NCBI GenBank assembly: GCA_014380545.1
Contig: JACMJP010000439.1
Coordinates: forward strand, 1 to 5,019
DNA: 5,019 nt
Source: Chitinophagales bacterium
GTDB taxonomy: Bacteria > Bacteroidota > Bacteroidia > Chitinophagales > BACL12
Direction of reading: 5' to 3'
Part shown: positions 1 to 5,019 of the stretch, piece by piece
Position numbering within the stretch: position 1 is the stretch's first letter
Layout of the letters: each line of letters opens with the position of its first letter
Translations under genes and position numbers: made by a program
The notes under the pieces: model-generated
What the model was told of the DNA's origin: nothing
The model's input: only the letters and a program-made list of their open reading frames with translations
Database searches by the model: none

Positions 1-5
1 ATAAT

Positions 6-65
6 ATTGAACAACATTAATTAAAATTGATCAAAATTTATACTCAGTCTGAAATATTGTTCAAT
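6..65. repeat. Short inverted repeat in the 3' flank of polA
   Basis: ATTGAACAA (6-14) and TTGTTCAAT (57-65) are perfect 9-bp reverse complements separated by 42 bp, inside the AT-rich 94-bp flank after the polA stop codon. The loop is too long and the stem too AT-rich for a standard intrinsic terminator. It may be chance, or one arm pair of a larger structure. I see no convincing polA terminator in this flank. Confidence 0.25.
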
Positions 66-94
66 TTTATTTAATTATTAAATTCTGTCAATCT

Positions 95-2908
95 TTAATG
101 CGCTTCCAGCCAATTAATTCCTGATCCCACTTCTGCTTCTATCGGAACATTTAATTCCATTGCATGTACCATATTATCAACCACCAATTTTTTTAATACT
201 TCAATCTCACTGTCATGTGCATCAAACACTAATTCATCATGCACCTGCAATAACATTCTTGACATTAATTTTTGTTTTTTTATTTCTCTGTGAATGTTAA
301 TCATGGCCACCTTTATCATATCTGCTGCCGAACCTTGTATAGGAGAATTCACTGCTATACGTTCGGCCTGGCTACGTACAGTATTATTCTGAGAATTAAT
401 ATCCTTAATATATCTTTTTCTTCCTAACACTGTTTTTGTATATCCATGTTTTCTTGCAAATTCAATATTGCTGTCCATTAATTGTCTTACCCCCGGAAAC
501 TGCATATTATAATTATCAATTATTTCTTTTGCTTCACTTCTCGGTATTCCCAGGTTTTGTGATAAGCCAAATGCTGTTTGCCCGTAAGCAATTCCAAAAT
601 TTACAGCCTTTGCCCTGCTGCGCATATCTCTTGTTACTTCATTTATCGGAACATTAAAAACTTTTGAAGCTGTGGCGCTATGAATATCCATTCCATTTTT
701 AAATGCTTCAATCATTCCTGTATCATTACTTAAAGCCGCAATAATTCTTAATTCAACCTGTGAATAATCTGCACTTAAAATTTTAAAGTCTTTATTTCTT
801 GAAATAAATGCTTTGCGCACCTGCTGGCCTCTTTCTGTTCTTATCGGGATGTTTTGTAAATTCGGATTATTGCTGCTCAGCCTGCCGCTTGAAGCAATTG
901 CCTGTGCAAATGTGGTATGCAAACGATTTGTTTTCGGATTAATTAATAAAGGCAATGCATCAACATAAGTGGATTTTAATTTTTGCAATTCACGATAATT
1001 TAAAAGCAAATCAGCAATGGGTTCCGTATGTACAAGTTTTAATAAAATATCTTCGCCTGTTGAAAGCTGACCTGTTTTTGTTTTCTGTCCTTCATAAGGA
1101 ATTTTTAATTTCACAAAAAGAACCTCACCCAATTGTTTTGGTGAATCAATATTAAACCGCACTCCGGCAATCTCATAAATTTTGTTTGCAGTTTCATTAA
1201 TATCCTTTGCAAGTAATTTTGAATAATCGCTCAAAAACGGAACATCCAGATTAATACCTTCATATTCCATATCTGCTAATACTTCTATTAATGGAATTTC
1301 AACTTCATCGTATAATTTTTTCAATTCTTCTTTTTCCAGCATTGGCTGAAAAAGATGATGTAATTGATACGTAATGTCTGCGTCTTCGGCTGAATATTCT
1401 TTCACTTTTTCAACATCTGCATCCCGCATGCTCAATTGATTTTTTCCTTTCTTACCAATTAGTGTTTCAATGGAAACTGGTGTGTAACCCAAATAATTCT
1501 CAGCCAGGTAATCCATTCCATGCCGTAATTCAGGCTCTAATAAATAATGTGCTATCATGCTGTCATGGAATATACCTTGCACATTTACTCCATACCATTT
1601 GAGTGCTAAATAATCATACTTTAAATTTTGGGCAATTTTAATTTTGCTTTCATCTTCTAAAACATTTTTAAATTCATTAACAATTTTTTGTGCTTCTTTT
1701 TGGTCAGCCGGAATTGGAATATAATATCCAGTGTGAGGTGTACAGGAAAATGCTAGCCCCACTAATTCGGCAACGTTTGCATCAATGCCCGTTGTTTCTG
1801 TGTCAAAACAAAATTCTTTTTGTTGTTCAAGTTGTTTAATTAACTCATTTCTTTTTTCAGCAGTATCAACTAAAATATAATTGTGCTCAACATTCGTGAT
1901 ATTTTTTCCTGCAACTATTTCTTCTTTAATTTCCTGTGTCTCATTTTTATTATTTGGAGATGATGCAACCGGGTTACCAAAGAGGTCCATTTGTTCCGGT
2001 TTTTTTTCTGCATTCACAGAATAATCATCGCCCAGAATTTCTTTTCCCAACCTCCTGAATTCAAGTTCCTGAAAAATAGCTGCTAATTTTTGTCTGTCAG
2101 GCTCTTCTATAATTAATTTATCTTCTTCAAATTCAACAGGTACATCCAAAATAATTGTCGCAAGTTGTTTACTTAATAATGCCTGATCTTTATTATTGAT
2201 TAAGTTCTCCTGCAATTTTCCTTTTAGTTTATCAATGTTCTCATACACACCTTCCACACTTCCATAATCTTGTACTAATTTTTTTGCTGTTTTTTCTCCC
2301 ACTCCCGGTACGCCCGGAATATTATCAACTGCATCTCCCATTAATCCTAAAATATCAATTACCTGCAATGGATTTCCTATTTCCCATTTCTTTAAAATAT
2401 CATCCACACTTAGCGTATCAAATCCCTGTCCGGTATAACTTGGTCGATACATAAAAATTCCTTCTTCCATTAACTGTCCGTAATCTTTATCCATTGTAAC
2501 CATATATACATCGTACCCTGCAGTTTTTGCTTTTTTAGCAAGTGTCCCTATTATATCATCCGCTTCATATCCAGCTTTTTCAATTAAAGGAATATTATAT
2601 CCTTTTACAATTTCTTTTATATAAGGAATAGCAAATAAAATATCTTCCGGCGCTTCCTGACGATTTGCTTTATATTCGGCATAACTTTCTTCTCTCTGTG
2701 TTACTTCAGGTGAATCAAAGCATACAGCAATATGTGTTGAATTTGTTTTCTTTAATAATAATTGCAATGTATTTACAAACCCCTGTATTGCAGAAACATT
2801 TTGCCCTTTACTATTTATTAAAGGATTTTTCGCAAATGCAAAATATGCACGGAATATGAGTGCAAATGCATCAAGGAGGTAAAGTTTTTTATCGTTATTT
2901 TCTGACAT
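95..2908 (-). CDS. polA: DNA polymerase I, three-domain with intact proofreading
   Basis: Family A DNA polymerase that fills repair gaps and removes RNA primers from Okazaki fragments. At 937 residues it is close to the E. coli length. The 5' nuclease domain (about 1-290) shows the acidic set D13, D65, E115/D117/D118, D140/D142 and D192/D195, plus a helix-hairpin-helix around 199-208. The 3'-5' exonuclease domain (about 345-530) keeps ExoI D369/E371, ExoII N428/D432 and ExoIII Y505/D509, so proofreading should be active, unlike in Taq. The polymerase domain has motif A (D714, E719), motif B (R763, K767, F771, Y775) and motif C (Q888-V-H-D-E892). F771 sits where dideoxynucleotide-discriminating enzymes carry Phe. 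The linker at about 295-340 is hydrophilic and contains QMDLF (306-310). The ATG at 2908 precedes the nuclease start by a normal distance; no Shine-Dalgarno is visible. The upstream gene ends 55 nt away on the same strand, so co-transcription is plausible. A weak local promoter (TAATTTAG at 2927-2934) cannot be excluded. Confidence 0.98.
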   Translation of the reverse strand: MSENNDKKLYLLDAFALIFRAYFAFAKNPLINSKGQNVSAIQGFVNTLQLLLKKTNSTHIAVCFDSPEVTQREESYAEYKANRQEAPEDILFAIPYIKEIVKGYNIPLIEKAGYEADDIIGTLAKKAKTAGYDVYMVTMDKDYGQLMEEGIFMYRPSYTGQGFDTLSVDDILKKWEIGNPLQVIDILGLMGDAVDNIPGVPGVGEKTAKKLVQDYGSVEGVYENIDKLKGKLQENLINNKDQALLSKQLATIILDVPVEFEEDKLIIEEPDRQKLAAIFQELEFRRLGKEILGDDYSVNAEKKPEQMDLFGNPVASSPNNKNETQEIKEEIVAGKNITNVEHNYILVDTAEKRNELIKQLEQQKEFCFDTETTGIDANVAELVGLAFSCTPHTGYYIPIPADQKEAQKIVNEFKNVLEDESKIKIAQNLKYDYLALKWYGVNVQGIFHDSMIAHYLLEPELRHGMDYLAENYLGYTPVSIETLIGKKGKNQLSMRDADVEKVKEYSAEDADITYQLHHLFQPMLEKEELKKLYDEVEIPLIEVLADMEYEGINLDVPFLSDYSKLLAKDINETANKIYEIAGVRFNIDSPKQLGEVLFVKLKIPYEGQKTKTGQLSTGEDILLKLVHTEPIADLLLNYRELQKLKSTYVDALPLLINPKTNRLHTTFAQAIASSGRLSSNNPNLQNIPIRTERGQQVRKAFISRNKDFKILSADYSQVELRIIAALSNDTGMIEAFKNGMDIHSATASKVFNVPINEVTRDMRSRAKAVNFGIAYGQTAFGLSQNLGIPRSEAKEIIDNYNMQFPGVRQLMDSNIEFARKHGYTKTVLGRKRYIKDINSQNNTVRSQAERIAVNSPIQGSAADMIKVAMINIHREIKKQKLMSRMLLQVHDELVFDAHDSEIEVLKKLVVDNMVHAMELNVPIEAEVGSGINWLEAH

Positions 2909-2963
2909 AATGATTCAAGTAATCTTCTAAATTAAAATAATTTTTGACATTTCTAATTTTTGT

Positions 2964-3314
2964 TCACTTCGCATCTTCAATCAACTCTTCCCAATATTCC
3001 GCTGCTCTTCTTGTATGTGGAATTACAATTGTGCCTCCAACAATGTTTGCAACCGCAAAGATCTCATACATTTCATCTGTGCTAACTCTTAATTCATGAC
3101 ATTTACCAAGGTGATATTTGATGCAATCATCACAACGCAAAACCATGCTTGCAACTAAACCAAGCATTTCTTTTGTTTTTGTTGACAATGCCCCTTCCAT
3201 GTAAGTGTTTGTATCTAAATTATACAGGCGGTTAATTACTTTATTTTGTTTTGATAAAATAACATCGTTCATTTTTGAACGGTAAGAATTGAATTCATTA
3301 ATAAGTTGAGACAT
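2964..3314 (-). CDS. Carboxymuconolactone decarboxylase family protein (AhpD-like)
   Basis: Small all-helical protein of 116 residues, the usual size for single-domain members of the CMD/AhpD family. The AhpD-type signature is visible as C61-D-D-C64 followed by H68 (CxxCxxxH), within a helix preceded by the hydrophobic run LGLVASMVL (51-59). Two further residues, C72 and H73, follow closely. The C-terminal half (IFAVANIVGGTIVIP, 85-99) is typical of the family. In AhpD the CxxC pair is a redox-active disulfide with peroxidase or electron-donor activity, so a thiol-redox role is likelier here than decarboxylation; the substrate cannot be told from sequence. I chose the ATG at 3314. An in-frame TTG at 3338 would add eight residues, but it lies inside a heptamer repeat and its extension is repeat-encoded. 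The gene is divergent from lemA and is followed by polA in the same direction. No functional link with polA is evident. Confidence 0.9.
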   Translation of the reverse strand: MSQLINEFNSYRSKMNDVILSKQNKVINRLYNLDTNTYMEGALSTKTKEMLGLVASMVLRCDDCIKYHLGKCHELRVSTDEMYEIFAVANIVGGTIVIPHTRRAAEYWEELIEDAK

Positions 3315-3324
3315 ACGAATATTT

Positions 3325-3359
3325 TGTTCAAAGTTCAAGGTTCACTGTTCAATGTTCAA
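3325..3359. repeat. Five-unit degenerate GTTCAA heptamer tandem repeat
   Basis: Five adjoining 7-bp units read on the plus strand: TGTTCAA, AGTTCAA, GGTTCAC, TGTTCAA, TGTTCAA. Four keep the GTTCAA core exactly and the third ends in C instead of A. The array lies 10 bp upstream of the ATG of the minus-strand CMD gene. Read on the minus strand (TTGAAC units) it supplies promoter-like TTTG elements. Its origin and function are unknown; replication slippage is the simplest explanation. Confidence 0.85.
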
Positions 3360-3360
3360 A
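3329..3360 (-). promoter_or_regulatory. Candidate Bacteroidota-type promoter for the CMD gene
   Basis: On the minus strand a TTTG (3360-3357) is followed after 20 nt by GAACTTTG (3336-3329). The Bacteroidota primary sigma consensus is TTTG, roughly 19-20 nt, then TAnnTTTG. The -7 candidate differs from that consensus only at the first base. It would start transcription a few bases before the ATG at 3314, giving a very short leader. Both elements are formed by the heptamer repeat, so the match may be coincidental. No experimental support is available from sequence alone. Confidence 0.35.
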
Positions 3361-3395
3361 TTCCGGTTAAAATATTTTTATTCTATTGAGCGTCA

Positions 3396-3426
3396 TTTAA
3401 TAAATTTTACAAAACAAGTATCTTTA
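3396..3426 (+). promoter_or_regulatory. Candidate Bacteroidota-type promoter for lemA operon
   Basis: TATCTTTA at 3419-3426 matches the Bacteroidota -7 consensus TAnnTTTG except for its last base. A weak -33 partner TTTA (3396-3399) lies 19 nt upstream. The -7 element is 15 nt before the ATG at 3442, leaving a short A-rich leader with no Shine-Dalgarno. This arrangement also argues against translation beginning at the ATG at 3352, which would place the promoter inside the coding region. Confidence 0.45.
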
Positions 3427-3441
3427 CGAAAATTAAAAACT

Positions 3442-4083
3442 ATGGCAGATACAACTCCTACTACAACTGGTCGCAAAGGCGGCATCCCCCGTTGGGCAAT
3501 TACACTTGGCGTTTTAGCTATAATTGGAATTATCCTGTATAATTTCTTTGCAGGCTCCTATAATAAAATGGTTAAAATGGATGAAGAGGTAAATAAAACA
3601 TGGGCAAATGTGCAAACACAATATCAAAGAAGAGCAGACCTGATTCCGAATTTAGTTGAGACTGTAAAAGGTTACGCAAATTTTGAACAGGAAACATTAA
3701 CTGAAATTGCCAAACTCAGGGCGCAGGCAGGTCAGTCAAAAATTGACGTTGGGAATGCACAAAATCCTGCAGAAATTGAAGCTGCAATGGGTGGTGCAAA
3801 TAGTGCTCTATCAAGATTGTTAGTAATCGTAGAAAATTATCCTGATCTGAAAGCTAATCAAAATTTTCTTGAATTACAGGCTGAAATTGCAGGAACTGAA
3901 AACAGGATACAAGTAGCAAGAATGGATTTTAATAATTCAATACAACCTTATAATACATATATCAGGAGTTTCCCGAGAAATTTAATAGCAGGGATGTATG
4001 GATTCAGCAAAAGAGACCAGTTTGAAGCACAGGCAGGCGCTGATACTACCCCTACAGTTGATTTTAATACCGGTGACAAATAA
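3442..4083 (+). CDS. lemA: LemA family membrane-anchored protein
   Basis: Protein of 213 residues, close to the normal LemA length. A short polar N-terminus (1-16) is followed by one transmembrane segment (about 17-37), then a long helical domain. Family hallmarks are W54, the segment QRRADLIPNLVETVKGYA (62-79), NYPDLKAN (132-139), the GTENRI/AR segment (151-160), N-x-x-I-x-x-F-P (171-178) and a C-terminal F194-E-A. Membrane topology is probably N-terminus in with the helical domain outside, but LemA proteins are not biochemically characterised. The ATG at 3442 is preferred. An upstream in-frame ATG at 3352 would add 30 residues encoded by the heptamer repeat and promoter region, and the resulting extension is not family-like. 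It leads a same-strand set with two TPM-domain genes; the next one starts 34 nt after its stop codon. Confidence 0.95.
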   Translation: MADTTPTTTGRKGGIPRWAITLGVLAIIGIILYNFFAGSYNKMVKMDEEVNKTWANVQTQYQRRADLIPNLVETVKGYANFEQETLTEIAKLRAQAGQSKIDVGNAQNPAEIEAAMGGANSALSRLLVIVENYPDLKANQNFLELQAEIAGTENRIQVARMDFNNSIQPYNTYIRSFPRNLIAGMYGFSKRDQFEAQAGADTTPTVDFNTGDK

Positions 4084-4116
4084 AATATTTTCAATCTATA
4101 AATCAAAAATAATAGA

Positions 4117-4554
4117 ATGCCATCCTCCCGCAACTTTTTTACTGATGCAGAAAAAAATGAAATTGTAAAAACAATTCATGCTTCTGAAGATGTTACTTCA
4201 GGAGAAATAAAAGTGCATATAGAAGAAAGTTGTGGGGCGGATGTTATGAAAAGGGCAGTCGCAGTTTTTCATAAAATCAATTTGCAGAAAACAGTATTGC
4301 GCAACGGTGTATTAATTTATCTTGCAATAAAAGAAAAACAATTTGCCATTCTTGCTGATGAAGGAATTAATAATAAAGTGCCCGAAAATTTCTGGGAGGG
4401 AATTAAGGAGGGAATGCAACTTGAATTTAGCAATGGCAGATTTTTACAAGGTTTGATACAGGGAATTGAACAGGCAGGTGAACAACTAAAAATACATTTC
4501 CCAATTGAAAGCACAGATAGTAACGAACTCACAGATGAAATCTCATTTAATTAA
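4117..4554 (+). CDS. TPM-domain protein, cytoplasmic type
   Basis: Protein of 145 residues, nearly all of it one TPM domain (the TLP18.3/Psb32/MOLO-1 fold). It opens with FFTDAEKNEIV (7-17), then the SGEIKVHIEES strand (28-38), the core RNGVLIYLAI (62-71), the strand FAILADEGIN (76-85) and FWEGIKEGM (92-100). It ends in an acidic tail (131-145). No signal peptide or membrane segment is present, so it should stay in the cytoplasm, unlike its downstream neighbour. Some plant TPM proteins have phosphatase activity, but that cannot be assumed here. It starts 34 nt after the lemA stop codon without a Shine-Dalgarno. Its last codons overlap the start of the next gene by 20 nt, which suggests translational coupling. 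Assignment to the TPM family rests on motif recognition, and the LemA–TPM–TPM order supports it. Confidence 0.88.
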   Translation: MPSSRNFFTDAEKNEIVKTIHASEDVTSGEIKVHIEESCGADVMKRAVAVFHKINLQKTVLRNGVLIYLAIKEKQFAILADEGINNKVPENFWEGIKEGMQLEFSNGRFLQGLIQGIEQAGEQLKIHFPIESTDSNELTDEISFN

Positions 4555-5019
4555 AAAATTATTTCTTCCTGTAATTTTTTTATTCACTGCTCAATTATTA
4601 TTTGCGCAGGTAAAAGAAAAAGATTTACCTGTTCGTCCAAATCCTCCGAGATTAGTGAATGATTTTGAAAACGTTTTAAATGATTCACAGGAAACTGAGT
4701 TGGAAAATAAATTAATTGCTTTTAACGATTCCACTTCCACTCAAATTGCAATTGTAACTATAAAATCAACAGAGCCCTATGATATTTTTGATTATGCATA
4801 TTCGTTAGGAAGATATTGGGGCGTTGGTCAAAAAGATTTTAATAACGGTGTTGTTATTCTTGCTGCAATTGATGATCATGAAGTTTTTATTGCAACAGGT
4901 TACGGAATAGAACCAACAGTAACTGACGGAAGAGCAAAAAGAATTGTTGAACAGGATATTATTCCACAATTCAAAAATGAAAATTATTATGCAGGGTTTG
5001 ATGCAGCAGTTGATAAAAT
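4535..5019 (+). CDS. TPM-domain protein, exported (YgcG-like), 3' truncated by window
   Basis: Only the first 161 codons are in the window; the frame is open to the end. Residues 1-24 form a classic signal peptide: basic start (K2, K7, K8), a hydrophobic core (LFLPVIFLF, 9-17) and likely cleavage after A24 before Q25. The TPM domain follows at about 39 onward, with LVNDFENVL (40-48), TQIAIVTI (69-76), RYWGVGQKDFNNGVVIL (93-109), ATGYGIEPTVTDGRAKRIV (120-138) and IIPQF with YYAGF (142-155). The domain therefore sits outside the cytoplasm. Relatives often carry a C-terminal transmembrane helix and a glycine-rich tail, and that part would lie beyond the window. The ATG at 4535 is the only start in this frame that yields the signal peptide, with no in-frame ATG in the bases just before it. 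It lies in the +1 frame relative to the upstream TPM gene and overlaps it by 20 nt, so it probably belongs to the same operon. Confidence 0.93.
   Translation, partial: MKSHLIKKLFLPVIFLFTAQLLFAQVKEKDLPVRPNPPRLVNDFENVLNDSQETELENKLIAFNDSTSTQIAIVTIKSTEPYDIFDYAYSLGRYWGVGQKDFNNGVVILAAIDDHEVFIATGYGIEPTVTDGRAKRIVEQDIIPQFKNENYYAGFDAAVDK

Noticed and set aside
27..34. TTGATCAA palindrome in the polA 3' flank as an operator
   Set aside because: Eight bases of perfect symmetry with no extension is unremarkable in AT-rich DNA, and it lies at the 3' end of the only gene it adjoins here.
436..2859. Plus-strand open frames of 64-73 codons within 436-657, 955-1155 and 2665-2859
   Set aside because: They lie antisense to polA, whose coding frame is continuous and carries every expected motif. 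Their products are low-complexity, Leu/Cys/His-rich translations with no recognisable domain.
2929..2943. AAATTA/TAATTT 6-bp hairpin with a 3-nt loop between the CMD gene and polA, as a terminator
   Set aside because: The stem is all A/T and too weak to terminate, and such palindromes are expected by chance in AT-rich spacers.
3315..3338. TTG start giving the CMD protein eight extra residues
   Set aside because: The extension is encoded mainly by the heptamer repeat and would overlap the candidate promoter. The ATG at 3314 gives a normal-length family member.
3948..4532. Minus-strand open frames at 3948-4133 and 4317-4532
   Set aside because: They are antisense to lemA and the first TPM gene, have no promoter-like context, and encode Ser/Cys/Pro-rich sequences typical of shadow frames.
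1..5019. Mobile elements, CRISPR, tRNA/rRNA, toxin-antitoxin or defence genes
   Set aside because: No transposase or integrase motifs, spaced direct repeats, cloverleaf-like or rRNA-like stretches, or defence domains were seen. The coding space is accounted for by five ordinary genes.

Overview
The window looks like ordinary chromosomal DNA from an AT-rich member of the Bacteroidota. Three things point there: a 937-residue PolA with a Bacteroidota-like linker, a LemA–TPM–TPM gene set of the kind recurrent in that phylum, and start regions that lack Shine-Dalgarno sequences but carry motifs resembling the Bacteroidota -7 element (TAnnTTTG). A genus cannot be named from this sequence.

Layout: positions 1-94 are the short 3' flank of polA. 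polA (95-2908, minus) encodes DNA polymerase I with the 5' nuclease, 3'-5' proofreading and polymerase domains all apparently catalytically intact. Just upstream in the same direction lies a small AhpD-like carboxymuconolactone decarboxylase family gene (2964-3314, minus). A 127-bp divergent intergenic region (3315-3441) follows. It holds a five-unit GTTCAA heptamer repeat that overlaps a plausible promoter for the minus-strand pair, and a separate -7-like element facing the plus-strand genes. The plus strand then carries lemA (3442-4083), a cytoplasmic TPM-domain gene (4117-4554) and a secreted or exported TPM-domain gene (4535-5019, cut by the window end). The last two overlap by 20 nt, so the three probably form one operon.

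Functionally, the minus-strand side serves DNA repair and Okazaki fragment processing (polA), next to a probable thiol-redox protein with no obvious pathway link. The plus-strand side is an envelope-associated set: a membrane-anchored helical LemA protein, one TPM protein predicted to stay inside the cell, and one predicted to be exported. The biochemical role of this set is not established.

I see no mobile element, CRISPR array, RNA gene or defence island, and no convincing new system. The points most worth a second look are the repeat array that builds promoter-like elements, the sliding-clamp-binding-like peptide in the PolA linker, and the paired inside/outside TPM proteins.
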